Below, one piece after another: positions 1 to 10,559 of a DNA stretch of 64,000 nucleotides; within the stretch, counting starts at the first letter, position 1; every line of letters begins with the position of its first letter. Below the pieces are notes generated by a model. The model was not told the DNA's origin and did not search any database. It saw only the letters and a list, made by a program, of their open reading frames with translations. The DNA is taken from NCBI RefSeq assembly GCF_047948215.1, contig NC_134467.1, forward strand, positions 35,555,020 through 35,619,019, given 5' to 3'. The position numbers and the translations under genes are program-made. Source of the DNA: Lycorma delicatula (lineage: Eukaryota > Arthropoda > Insecta > Hemiptera > Fulgoridae).

Positions 1-551
1 CACAAAAAAAATTTAATTCTCTTGTTTTGTAATATTATATTTTTTTAAAAATTTAATATTTAATTTAAATTTGTCACATTATGATATAATTTGTTTTAAA
101 TAAACTTTAAAATTTTTAGATTTGTCTTTTTAATTTCTGTGAAATTTATTCGTACCACTTTATTTATAATCAAATTTTCTATAAGTTCGAGTTAAAATTT
201 TTACGTGTTTATTACTCGATTAACGATGTTTTATTAAGACAAAATATAAAATATTGCGCTTTCGAAACCAATTTTTAGTCATTTACCTCAGATTTTTCAA
301 AAACTATTGCAGCTACGTATGGTTCTGGAATCTATTTTATTCATTTTTTTTTTTCAATTTAATTCTCTTGTTTTGTAAAATTACATTTTTTTAAATTTAA
401 TATTTAATTTAAATCTGTCGCATTTTGGTATAATTTGTTTTTAATTAACTTCGAAATTTTTACGTTTGTATTTAATTTCTATTAAATTTATTCATACCAC
501 TTTACTTAGAATCAAATTTTCTACATGTTTTAGTTGAAAATTTTATGTTTC
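1..551. repeat. X-family repeat, tandemly duplicated
   Basis: A unit starting ATTTAATTCTCTTGTTTTGT at 11 recurs at 357, so the period is about 346 bp. The second unit stops at 551, where a Helitron interrupts it, and resumes at 1292. The same family occurs inverted at 6890-7270 and 50090-51180. No coding frame is visible; the sequence is AT-rich and non-coding. Confidence 0.75.
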
Positions 552-587
552 CTAGGAGATTCGGCAATGCTTCGCTATTGCTTGATT

Positions 588-632
<45 letters not shown>

Positions 633-1291
633 TAAATGAAAACAATTGAAAAAGTTAGATAAAACATTAACAAAATGAACATTACGGAACTTTACAAAAT
701 TTAAACTTTCCCTTTTACCCTTTCACCCTTTCCCTTTTCCTTTTCCCATTTTCATTTTTACCATGTTTTTTTTTTATTTCCTCCATTCCCCGTATTCTTT
801 CCCCCATTCCCCCTTTACTCATCATTTCTATTTTCTTCACCCGTTTCTCTTTTCCTTCTCTCCCTTTCCCATCCCCACTTCCCCTTTTCTTTAATTCTTT
901 TTTCCCCATGACCATTCCTTTTCCCCGTTATCCATTTTTCCCTTCTTCCATTTTACCTTTGTCGATTTTTCCCTTTCTCCCTTTTTCCCCGCACGTAAAT
1001 CGATCCAGTTGTTTTTAATCTACAGCGGATACACATATCGGGAAAATCGAAATGAAATCGTAAAATATTTAGTATAGCGTGTGTTGCTTTTACGTCCAAC
1101 AGATAGCGCTGTTTTTAAAAAAAAAACATGTTTTTACCTGTCACAGGTAAATCTTAGGTATATAAATAGTAGGCATATAAAAACAAGTATTCGAATGCAA
1201 AGTTTTGTCAAAATTTCAAAGCAATAGGTGAAAAACTTTCGGTGATTTAAGATTTTAAACAAACAAATATTTAGATTTTTATTTTTATAGA
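552..1291 (-). mobile_element. Hel-1 non-autonomous Helitron (complete)
   Basis: Read on the minus strand, the element starts with TC (1291-1290, TCTATAAAAATAAAAATC), preceded by A, and ends in CTAG (555-552). These are Helitron hallmarks. The neighbouring X unit at 201-215 supplies the uninterrupted site: GTTT-A-TTACTCG becomes GTTT-C-[element]-TTACTCG, so the host A at 551 has mutated to C. Inside are an (AT)n tract at 591-629 near the 3' end and a long pyrimidine tract at about 706-990 on the plus strand. There is no Rep or helicase frame, so it depends on another element. Confidence 0.8.
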
Positions 1292-1620
1292 TTACTCGAT
1301 TAACAACGATATTTTAAGCCAAAATATAAAATACTGTGCTTTCGACCTCAATTATTAGTCTTTTACCTGAAATTTCTCAAAAACCTATTTAAGTTACAGT
1401 TCTCGGACGTGTTATATTCATTTGTTCAAGTCATAAACATAAGAAATCACTAATTTTGTCCCTTACTTAACGTTCTAAAAATTTCAGTACAATCTCATTT
1501 TACCGGGTTATCTGAAATCTGAGCGAAATCTTTCACTAGCCGTAATTGACAAACGTAGTATTATAGGACATTTTATTTTGAAAATACAGTTCTGGGACAT
1601 TTTATATTCCCGTTAGAGCT
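1292..1620. repeat. X-family repeat, continuation after the Helitron
   Basis: This resumes the second X unit at TTACTCGATTAAC, matching 212-224. It continues through the motif ATTTCTCAAAAACCTATT and the segment around TTTCACTAGCCGTAA, which recurs inverted at about 6940 and 50640. Confidence 0.65.
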
Positions 1621-2047
1621 GTAGCAGTAGTTCCAGCTGTATAATCCTTTATTATAGCTGGTTAATGAACAAATAAAGCCTTTGTAGTTTATATTTCATT
1701 ATTTTTATTGAATATGTAACATATATATCTACATATATGTATTACATATCTCGTATAATATTATTGTACTTGTAAATTTATATGTAATGTCATTGAACTT
1801 ATAATTCAACCTTTTATGTAATATTATGTTGAATCCATGAAGGTTAGTAGAAGACTGACTAGCATTAGAACAACAGACCCATTTATACAGCAGAAAGGAG
1901 GCGAATGCAACCGCCGAAGTTCTGCAAACACTGACTTCTATATAACTGAATTGGACAGAGGATCCCACGTATTGGAATTGGTAAAATTTGAGTTAAATTT
2001 CAGTTATACAGACCTTTTTTCCTTACAGCGAAATTTTTCCTTGTATG
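1621..2047. other. Unassigned AT-rich stretch
   Basis: No repeat shared with the rest of the window is visible. A frame open on the plus strand from 1837 runs for about 70 codons before entering the SINE at 2063. It has no recognised domain and I do not call it a gene. Confidence 0.4.
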
Positions 2048-2062
2048 TATTAATATTACATT

Positions 2063-2360
2063 CTTTTCTTTTTCCTGTTTAGCCTCCGGTAACTACCGTT
2101 CAGATAATACTTCAGAGGATGAATGAGGATGATATGCATGAGTGTGAATGAAGGTGTAGTCTTGTACATTCTCAGTTCGACCATTTCTGAGATGTGTGGT
2201 TAATTGAAACCCAACCACCAAAGAACACCGGTATCCACGATCTAGTATTCAAGTCCGCGTAAAAATAACTGGCTTTACTGGGACTTGAACGCTGGAACTC
2301 TCGACTTTCAAATCAGCTGATTTGTGAAGACGCGTTCACCACTAGACCAACCCGGTGGGT
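2063..2360 (-). mobile_element. SINE-1, full length
   Basis: A tRNA-derived SINE on the minus strand. It runs from the head (ACCCACCGGGTTGGTCTAG, near 2360) with an A-box-like TGGTCTAGTGGTG and a B-box-like CGTTCAAGTCC to the tail CTAAACAGGAAAAAG near 2065. It is flanked by a perfect 15-bp target duplication, TATTAATATTACATT, at 2048-2062 and 2361-2375, so the insertion is real and fairly young. Confidence 0.9.
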
Positions 2361-2375
2361 TATTAATATTACATT

Positions 2376-3060
2376 AGCTTACTTATTGCCAACTATTGAC
2401 ACTAGTACCCCCAAACCCGCGCGAATTAAATACCGTATGCGCGTTTTAGTTAGAATCATTGAATTAAATAATCGAAAAAGTATTATATTTAAATAAAATG
2501 ATAAATATTTCTAATTATGTTTTGTGTATGTAAGCCGTGCATGTAAAATAACCTACAGTTGTTTGAATTTCCCGGAACGCGTCCCTGGCGCGGGACGGGA
2601 AGTCTTACAACCGTGTTGTCAATTTTTTTTTTCAATTTTTTAGATCAGGTTTCATATAAATGCATTAAATTTACTCCTTAATGATATACAGTCTAGTATA
2701 AATTTACCAAAGCCTTTTACCGATGTTTTAAATTTAATGGTTTCGTATGTAATATCTAAAAAATTGAAAATAATAAAGGTACAAGGACTGGATTTCTAGT
2801 ATTTTTTTGAGAAATCTATGATAAAAGACCAAAGATTGGGGGTCGAAAAAATACAAAATTATCTTTTTCCAAACATAAAATATCTCTTTTTGATCCTAAT
2901 ATTTTATGTTTTACCCAAATTTCACAAAAACTATTAAAAACGACAGTTATGGGACTATTTTTTTTTTAATTTTTCATGTCACAATTTTGTTTAATTTTAC
3001 CAACGGTGCAGAAACAGATCGAAATCCTTTGTCGGCCGACATTCGTTAACTACTTATTTC
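2376..3060. other. Non-coding stretch with an X-like fragment
   Basis: It includes a short GC-richer patch near 2570-2610 and, at about 2860-2970, a diverged copy of the X-family core (ATTTCACAAAAACTATT followed by a GGGAC motif). No coding frame is recognised. Confidence 0.4.
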
Positions 3061-3069
3061 CGGACCTAT

Positions 3070-3521
3070 TTTTTTTTTTGTCTTCAGTCATTTGACTGGT
3101 TTGATGCAGCTCTCCAAGATTCCCTATCTAGTGCTAGTCGTTTCATTTCAGTATACCCTCTACATCCTACATCCCTAACAATTTGTTTTACATATTCCAA
3201 ACGTGGCCTGCCTACACAATTTTTCCCTTCTACCTGTCCTTCTAATATTAAAGCGACTATTCCAGGATTCCTTAGTATGTGGCCTATAAGTCTGTCTCTT
3301 CTTTTAACTATATTTTTCCAAATGCTTCTTTCTTCATCTATTTACCGCAATACCTCTTCATTTGTCACTTTATCCACCCATCTGATTTTTAACATTCTCC
3401 TATAGCAACACATTTCAAAAGCTTCTAATCTTTTCTTCTCAGATACTCCGATTGTTCTCCAAGTTTCACTTCCATATAAAGCGTCACTCCAAACATTCAC
3501 TTTCAAAAATCTTTTCCTGAG
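3070..3521 (-). mobile_element. LINE-A, 5'-truncated 3' end
   Basis: The minus strand encodes the LINE-A C-terminus (family pattern FEMCCYRRMLKI..WVDKVTNEE) and ends with the family hairpin CAGTCAAATGACTG followed by GAAGACAAAA. The poly(A) appears as T(n) at 3070-3079. The 9-bp duplication CGGACCTAT at 3061-3069 and 3522-3530 defines the insertion. The frame is damaged, so it is a pseudogene fragment. Confidence 0.85.
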
Positions 3522-3757
3522 CGGACCTATATTTATATGATTTTTCTTCTTTACTTTTAGCAGAAGAACATATCCTGAAATTTTGTTACATTCTTCGTGA
3601 ATCAGTTTGTGTAATTAATTAGGACAAAAAATGTATTTTTTACCGTAAAAAATAATTTATGTTAATATCTAGATTTTTTTTTGTAAAAGTTTAAAGAATA
3701 ATTATCAGAAAAGAAAAAATTACTAAAACAATAAAAAAAAAATATATATATATATAT

Positions 3758-4112
3758 TACAGTGGTCCAAATAGGGCAAAATTTTTGTCGAAAAACGTGC
3801 ACCCCCTGATTTAAAAGTACACTCAAAAACAAAATTTTTGACGCGTTGATGAACCCTTTCCGTTCGAAAAAAGTCATCCCCCACTCCACTTTTGAAGTTT
3901 TGTGATGAAAAATGCTAGCGCTATATCGTCACGAATTGAAAATAACCTAAAACACATGTTAAATCCCCTTTAAAATTCAAGTGGCGTGGGGGATGACTTT
4001 TTTCGAACGGAAAGGGTTCATCAACGCGTCAAAAATTTTGTTTTTGAGAGTACTTTTAAATCAGGGGGTGCACGTTTTTCGAAAAAAATTTTGCCCTATT
4101 TGGACCACTCTA
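3758..4112. mobile_element. 355-bp MITE with long terminal inverted repeats
   Basis: The left end TACAGTGGTCCAAATAGGGC is mirrored by GCCCTATTTGGACCACTCTA at the right. The inverted arms are about 150 bp each, leaving only about 50 bp of centre. The same arms bound the larger element at 38103-39740, so this is an internally deleted relative. It sits in an (AT)n tract, so its target duplication cannot be read. Confidence 0.85.
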
Positions 4113-5302
4113 ATATATATATATATATATGTATAGGTAATTCATTTTCTTTATTTTTTACCTGCACGTTGTTTATCAATCGCCTACATGAAGATTCTAG
4201 CTCAGACTGGATCTAGCGGGATCTAAAGAAGATACTAAGATTCGATTAGAAATAAAGAAAAACGAGTTTGTGAGAAAAACTATGTTCGCATGGGGAAGCA
4301 ATCCTATTCAAACAAGAGCTTAAAGGAATGAAGCCACAGAAACAGGATTGTGAAGACGTAGTGATACTCAAGTTAATATCATTGAATAATAAATGAAATA
4401 GGACCAATAAAGCCGGAATAGTAGGGGTATGGTAGCTGATAAGTACCGCAGAGATACTCGTTCGTTCCTCCATTACGTGTTCTATTTTCCCCACTTCGAC
4501 GCTTCTAATGTAATTGATTTTTTTGGTACAGAACGTTCACCTTTATTATTGTTAATTTATCTTTATATTATTAAAACACGTTTTTCTATCTTTATAAAAA
4601 ATCTCCAATTTATATCATTTTAATTAATTATACGAAGTAACTTTTGAATTAAAATACTGAAATATTTTATCTCATACGATAGAATAAATTTTAAAAAATT
4701 CATATATATCACCAGAACATCTTATTACAACTGTCAGCTGATAGAACTTTGTTGACGTAAAAATACGTCACCGCTATATAACTTAAGATTACCGCTACAC
4801 TGAATATTTGCCATTTATGTGAATACAAAATTCTAAAACTTATTTTTGTCAACGATTTGTGATTACGCCCACCCAACTTTTTGGGTTATAGGACAATTTC
4901 TGATGATGGAAATGAATAGCGTATTAATTATCATAATTTTGTATTGAATATTATCACAATAATATATCTACAATAAATTTGGATTTAAAATACAATTAAC
5001 GGTTCAACAAAATCCAATTGAAGGTTTATTTAATTAAATTTCCAATTATATTACATATCTCATTTGCAAATTAATTATAATCTTCTTCTCTACTCGTCAA
5101 ATTTAAATGCATGTTTAAGCTTATTTGAATTGGTGAAATAATTGTTCAGTTTTCATTAATCTCAAACATTGCATACCTTATTATTATTATTAAACACTAT
5201 ATTGATTTAATGTGGTTATTGTTTTACCTCACTGGTTGAATCAAAATATTCTAAACTTACATCTTGTTTTAAAATATATAAACCGATATTAAAATAATAA
5301 AA
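4113..5302. other. Unassigned AT-rich stretch
   Basis: No repeat shared with the rest of the window and no convincing frame are visible. The 4140-4500 part has somewhat more balanced composition, but its open frames are short and unrecognised. Confidence 0.4.
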
Positions 5303-5365
5303 ACGTTTTAGTATTTCAATACTGAGGTTCAGCCAGTAAACCTCAGTATTGAAATACTAAAACGT
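5303..5365. repeat. Perfect hairpin, 27-bp stem
   Basis: Positions 5303-5329 and 5339-5365 are exact reverse complements, with a 9-base loop CAGCCAGTA at 5330-5338. It could fold as a single RNA hairpin or a DNA cruciform. No other copy is visible in the window. Confidence 0.9.
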
Positions 5366-5378
5366 ACGAAAAATTTCA

Positions 5379-5403
5379 GTACTTGTTCAGTACGAACAAG
5401 TAC
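5379..5403. repeat. Second hairpin, 10-bp stem
   Basis: GTACTTGTTC at 5379-5388 pairs with GAACAAGTAC at 5394-5403 around a 5-base loop AGTAC. It lies 13 bases downstream of the 27-bp hairpin. Confidence 0.85.
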
Positions 5404-5547
5404 AAAAATACATATTCACAAAATTATAACTATATAGTGGGTTTAAATTTTTGACTACCGTCTTGGATCTGCTAAACTGAATGAAATGTTTTTTTTTTAT
5501 AAAAAAACTTAACCGTGTGACATAATTTTAATAACAGTTGACCTACC

Positions 5548-6231
5548 CTTTTAATAAATAAAAATGAAAATGTTCGTTTGTTCAAAATCTTAAATCGCCG
5601 AAAGTTCTTCACAGATTATTTGAAATTTTGACACAACATTGCATTCAAATACGCACGTGTTTTTATATAACTAAGATGTCACACCTGTTACAGGTAAAAA
5701 CATGAGTTTTTTTTCCAAAAACAGCGCTATCTGTTGGACGTAAAAACAAAACACGCTATACTAAATATTTTACGATTCCATTTCAATGTTTTCGATATGT
5801 GTGTCCGCTATAGATTCAAAAAACTACTGGACCGATTTACATTCGGGGGGGGGGAGGAAGGGAGAAAGGGAAAAATCAGAAATGGGAAAAATCTAAAAAG
5901 GTAAAGAGAGAAGAAGGGGAAATGGAAAAAATAAAAAATGGGGAAACGGCGAAATGAGAAAAAATAAAAGCGAAAAGGGGAGAAAGAGGAAGAGGAAAGG
6001 GAAATAGAAATGTTGGAAGGAAAGGGTAACGGGAAGGAAAAGGGGTAAATGGAAACGGAAACTGTTAGAGGAAAGGGAAAGTGAATGAATGTAGTAAAAA
6101 TAAAAATGGAAAAAGGAAAATGGTGAAAAGGAAAAGAAGGAATGAGAAGGGGGAAAGGAAAGGGTAAAAGAGAAAGGTTACATTTTGTGAAGTTCCGTAA
6201 TGTTTTATCAAACATTCAATTGTATTCATTT

Positions 6232-6266
<35 letters not shown>

Positions 6267-6305
6267 TCAAATCTAGCAGTTCCGAAGCATTGCCCGATCT
6301 CCTAG
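5548..6305 (+). mobile_element. Hel-1 non-autonomous Helitron (near complete)
   Basis: Plus-orientation copy of the element at 552-1291. The 5' segment reads AATAAATAAAAATGAAAATG then TTCGTTTGTTCAAAATC. The 3' end GCATTGCCCGATCTCCTAG stops at 6305 and is followed by T, as expected for Helitrons. The middle (about 5846-6180) is a 330-bp purine-rich tract on this strand, followed by (AT)n. The exact 5' terminus is blurred because the TC start is mutated. Open frames across the purine tract are by-products of low complexity. Confidence 0.75.
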
Positions 6306-6889
6306 TACAGTAATAATTGCTATAATGTATTATAATTAGTATTTTTTATTATTGTGAAAACTATTAGTGATAGGGTCGTTAATTCCAATACTAACTGTTT
6401 CAAGTTTGTTATAGGATATAATTTTGAAGATAATAAAAAATATAAAAAATTATTAAGGAGAATTTTACCTTTACTTGTTTTATTATACCAGGATTTTTTT
6501 TGTTTTTGCAAATCTGTTTATCACTCAAAACGAAGGGATTTATCGAAAAACAGATTTTTTAGCGAAATATTACATTAAAATTATTTTTCACACCACCAAT
6601 AAAAAAATCAAAGTTTGATTAAATCTGGCAAATCCAAAACGACGTAAAAAATGTCTAATAAAACATAACATTAAGTAGTAACTATATAGATACACACTTG
6701 TTTTAACCTCATACAAAACGTTTCCATACTTTAATACCAGCCTGCGTGTGCGCAGGCGCGCGCGTTTGTATGTATTTATATTTATATATAAGTAGTGTAT
6801 CACGATGTTTTCCCAGGACTTCTATTCTACTTTTCTAATCTACTCTACTCTTGATCTATTCTATTCTGATCTATTCTACTCTTGAAGAT
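6306..6889. other. Unassigned stretch with a pyrimidine short repeat
   Basis: The part at 6818-6885 is an irregular repeat of TCTATTC/TCTACTC words. The rest is AT-rich with no recognised frame. Confidence 0.45.
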
Positions 6890-7270
6890 AATGGAAAAAT
6901 TAATGTAAAAATATGTCCTATAATGCTTCCTTTGCAAATTATGGCTAGTGAAAGATTTTGTTCGGATTTCAGCTACCCCGGTGAAATGAAGTTATACTGA
7001 TGTTTTTAGGACTTAAATAAAGGGCAAATTACTTGACCTGAAAAAATTGAAAAATGAAATTTGTTCCAGAACCATATCTGCAATAGTTTTTGTGAAATCT
7101 AGGGTGAAAAAAAAAAAACTGCGTAAAAGAACACTTTTTTATGTTTGATGTACAATAATTTCGTTAAATGGGTAATAAACACGTAAAAGTTTTAGTCGAA
7201 ATTTGTAGAGAATTTAATTTTTAACTAAATGGTTTAAGATAAGTTGAATAAAACAAAGAAGATTAATTTT
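6890..7270 (-). repeat. X-family repeat, inverted copy
   Basis: Reverse complement of the family at 200-540 and 1292-1620. It carries GGCTAGTGAAAGATTTTG, a GCAATAGTTTTTGTGAAAT word and a closing segment with TTTGTAGAGAATTTAA. It is non-coding. Confidence 0.65.
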
Positions 7271-7341
7271 ATTTAGAATTACTATATTTGTAAAATTACT
7301 TGATGAAAATTTATCATAACAAAAGAAAATAAAGAAATATG

Positions 7342-7382
7342 TTATTTGATTTTCATTAAAAAGAATTGTGAAAATCAAATAA
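7342..7382. repeat. Hairpin, 13-bp stem
   Basis: TTATTTGATTTTC (7342-7354) is the exact reverse complement of 7370-7382, with a 15-base AT-rich loop. No function is apparent. Confidence 0.7.
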
Positions 7383-7518
7383 TATATTTTGTTTTTCTTT
7401 CGTTATTTATTTATTTACTCCAGCAGAAACAACATGAAACCCAATTACAATTTATGTAAAATGAGTTTTCCGAGGATAAAAACTACTAAACCTGAACGGA
7501 ATTGGAATTTTTGATGAC

Positions 7519-7808
7519 ATTTACCCGGTTGGTCTAGTGGTGAATTCGTCACCGCAAATCATCTGATTTCGAAATCGAGAATTCTATGGTTCTGATCCAA
7601 GTTAAGGCAGTTACATTTATACGGATTTGAATACTAGATCATGGATACGGAATTCTTTGGGGGTTAGGTTTTCAATTAACCACAAATCTCAGAAATTGTA
7701 AACCTGAGACTATACAAGACTGCACTTCATTTACATTAATACATATCATCCTCACATAACGATGTGTGTGGAGGCTAAACAGAAGAAAAAGAAAGAAAGG
7801 AAAAACAT
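7519..7808 (+). mobile_element. SINE-1, full length but diverged
   Basis: Plus-strand copy with head CCCGGTTGGTCTAGTGGTG, a degraded B box (GTTCTGATCC) and the tail GGCTAAACAG then AAGAAAAAG. The 11-bp duplication TTTTTGATGAC at 7508-7518 and 7809-7819 flanks it. Many substitutions suggest it is older than the copy at 2063. Confidence 0.85.
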
Positions 7809-7905
7809 TTTTTGATGACTAAAAAATTATAAGGAATTCTTTATTTACGTATGTAATAACAATTAACTATTAGGAAAAAGAAACTGGAAAGTTTCGATAA
7901 AGGAA

Positions 7906-8195
7906 AAAGACTCGATAAAAGGAAGGAAAACTATAGCACGAGAAATTATTAACTATACAATACTTAATGAAACTGGCAGAATATCAAGTTATTTGGAGAT
8001 TAGCCATAAAACTGTTTGGCAAAATTATAGTGTTAATAAATCAAAAAATAATTAGAGCCCCATACTTTTCCTTTTAGAATGTGTCAAAATCTAACTATGA
8101 TATTTAAATATGATAGAATGATTGATAATTTTCTAAATTTTTCCAAACCTTTACTACTAAACTACATGTATATAAATATACATATACATTATGTA
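7906..8195. repeat. Y repeat, copy 1
   Basis: About 290 bp starting near AGACTCGATAAAAGGAAGG and ending ACATATACATTATGTA. It is directly repeated, with divergence, at 9515-9765 plus 10459-10559. No coding signal is visible. Confidence 0.6.
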
Positions 8196-9514
8196 GAAGT
8201 TGTTCCATATAAAACGCAACCCATCAATCACTCATCCATGAAATTTAAAAATCAAGCTTACTTCCCTACTCGTTACTGAAATGGACTCGTCCAACATCTG
8301 AACATCGCGGCGACGCAGTAGAACACTACCGATAGTAACAACAATGCAATCATAACGTTCAGTGTATTGCTAGAGACAAGATGGTGTTTTCGCTAGATGA
8401 ACGTGTTTTCATTGTCGAGTACGAAATCAGTGGTTGCAGTACAAAATTTGTTTCGCCATAAGTACCCAGATAAACCGGCTCCTAACAAAACATCAGTATT
8501 AAGGTTAGTCGCAAAATTTTAAGAGACCGGTTCTGTTAATAACAAGGAACATAAAACATCTGCGTCAGTGTTGAATACAGATACAGTCGCTGAAATCAAA
8601 GACCGATTACTCGCCTCGCCAAATATATCGATCAGACGTTTATCTGCTGAAATTAATTTGTCTAAATCAACTGTTCATCGGATGACCAAACCATTACGAT
8701 TACGACCTTATCGTATTCAAACGGTTCATCGACTTCTTGAGCCCGACAAAGGAAAAACGGCTACAATATTGTCAACGGTTCCGTCGATTTCCGCGTGAGG
8801 AAATTAGCGTTATGGATTCATTATTTTTCACAGATGAAGCATTTGGATGGCTTCAATTGACGTAAACAGCCAAAACAGTAAAATTTGGAGTGCTGAAATC
8901 CCCACGTTTATCACGAAAAACAATTACACCCGCAGAATTTGGGCGTGTGGTGCGCGATATCGCGGAAGAAAATAATCGGTCCTATTTTTTTCAAGTACAC
9001 CATTAATGCAGAACGATATCAAGGTATTTTATTTCAGTTCATCGCACTCTTGGAAGAGGAAGACAGACACTGCTGGCTACAACATGACGGTGCGACATCG
9101 CACTACGCAGGTTCAACTTTTGATTTCGTCGAGGAATTCTTTGTTAATCGTGTTATCGGTCGAGGCTTGTGACCACCAAGATCTCCAGATTTGACTGCGG
9201 CGGATTTTTTTCTACGGGGTTATCTCAAAGAAAAAACCTACAGCATCAAATCACGAACACTTGAACTATTGAAAGTCAATATTGAAAAAGCTGTGTTAAA
9301 TATCTGGCTACAAACTTTGAAAAAAGTTGAAAGAAACGCTGTAAAAAGAATTGAATCTTGTATTCAAGAAGATGGCGGCCACTTCCAACATTTACTCTAA
9401 ATGTAAGGTAATGGATGGTAATAATAAAAATTACATTTACATTTACACATGCCTTTTTATTATTTCAATACCTACAAATATAAGGTTGGGTTGCGTTTTA
9501 TATGGGACACCCTG
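8196..9514 (+). mobile_element. Tc1/mariner-like DNA transposon, copy 1
   Basis: The terminal inverted repeats share CCATATAAAACGCAACCC. The 5' end starts just after TA (8194-8195). The 3' end, ending GGGACACCCTG at 9514, is followed by TA. The length of 1,319 bp is normal for the superfamily. The 5' terminus has several substitutions. It sits exactly between two copies of the Y repeat. Confidence 0.9.
8381..9400 (+). pseudogene. Tc1/mariner (IS630) superfamily transposase, decayed
   Basis: The reading starts MVFSLDERVFIVE at 8381, then loses frame at an 11-base deletion relative to the copy at 43837. A helix-turn-helix region (INLSKSTVHR) is readable at about 8650-8690. Frame changes near 8750 and 8840 break the first catalytic Asp segment. 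WLQHDGATSHYA (second Asp) is intact at about 9074. A stop replaces the Trp before PPRSPDL. The last frame (9191-9400) keeps the third-Asp motif and ends IQEDGGHFQHLL, the natural C-terminus. The protein would have cut and joined transposon ends in the nucleus; this copy cannot. Confidence 0.9.
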
Positions 9515-9765
9515 TACTATAAGACTCGAAAAGGAAGGCAAATTACAGCAGGAGAAATTATTAACTATACAATATTTAACTTTGATATTCTGCCAGTCTC
9601 ATGGCAGAATATCTATTGGCTAATATATAATGGCTAATGGCAGATTAGCTATTTTATAAAACCGTTAAATTTGCAAAATTATAGTTTAATAAATCAAAAA
9701 ATAATGAAAGCCAGTTTCTTTACCTTTTAGAATGTGTCAATATTTAACTACAATATTTAAATATG

Positions 9766-10458
9766 GATAATATATATAATATTAAATATGGATAATATAT
9801 ATATTAAATATATATAAATAACAAAGATGGACCACTGAATGTGAAAATAGGAGGAGAAAAGATTATGGAGGTAGAAGAATTTTGTTATTTGGGAAGTAGA
9901 ATTACTAAAGATGGACGAAGCAGGAGCGATATAAAATGCCGAATAGCACAAGCTAAACGAGCCTTCAGTAAGAAATATAAGTTGTTTACATCAAAAATTA
10001 ATTTAAATGTCAGGAAAAGATTTTTGAAAGTGTATGTTTGGAGTGTCGCTTTATATGGAAGTGAAACTTGGACAATCGGAGTATCTGAGAAGAAAAGGTT
10101 AGAAGCTTTTGAAATGTGGTGCTATAGGAGAATGTTAAAAATCAGATGGGTGGATAAAGTGACAAATGAGGAGGTATTGCGGCAAATAGATGAAGAAAGA
10201 AGCATTTGGAAAAATATAGTTAAAAGAAGAGACAGACTTATAGGCCACAAACTAAGGCATCCTGGAATAGTCGCTTTAATTTTGGAAGGACAGGTAGAAG
10301 GGAAAAATTGTGTAGGCAGGCCACGTTTGGAATATGTAAAACAAATTGTTAGGGATGTAGGATGTAGAGGGTATACTGAAATGAAACGACTAGCACTAGA
10401 TAGGGAATCTTGGAGAGCTGCATCAAACCAGTCAAATGACTGAAGACAAAAAAAAAAA
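9766..10458 (+). mobile_element. LINE-A, 5'-truncated, inside the Y repeat
   Basis: The insertion is flanked by ATTTAAATATG at 9755-9765 and 10459-10469. It ends GACTGAAGAC followed by about 12 A. The first 55 bp are an AT-rich irregular repeat, probably filler at the 5' junction. Confidence 0.85.
9817..10443 (+). pseudogene. LINE-A ORF2 C-terminal third, frame intact
   Basis: About 208 codons stay open to the family stop. Readable landmarks are EEFCYLGSRITKDGRSRSD (thumb-side region after the RT palm), LYGSETWT, EMWCYRRMLKIRWVDKVTNE, IGHKLRHPGIVALILEGQ, and the terminal ALDRESWRAASNQSND. The RT palm and endonuclease are missing because the insertion is 5' truncated, so it cannot encode an active enzyme. 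The full-length protein would copy LINE RNA at a nicked target. It is the best C-terminal reference among the nine LINE-A copies. I do not assign a clade. Confidence 0.85.
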
Positions 10459-10559
10459 ATTTAAATATGACAGATTGACTGATAATTTTCTAAATTTTGC
10501 CAAACCTTTACTTCTAAACTACATGTATATAAATATACATATACCCATTACGTATAATA

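Larger units (their letters stand above)
9515..10559. repeat. Y repeat, copy 2, split by LINE-A
   Basis: 9515-9765 and 10459-10559 together match copy 1 at 7906-8195, including GAAATTATTAACTATACAAT and ACATGTATATAAATATACAT. The interruption is LINE-A at 9766-10458, duplicating ATTTAAATATG. The end of copy 2 abuts a Helitron at 10560. Confidence 0.6.

Noticed and set aside
5808..6215. 135-codon minus-strand frame rich in Phe, Pro and Ser
   Set aside because: It is the translation of the purine/pyrimidine tract of a Hel-1 Helitron; other copies do not keep the frame.
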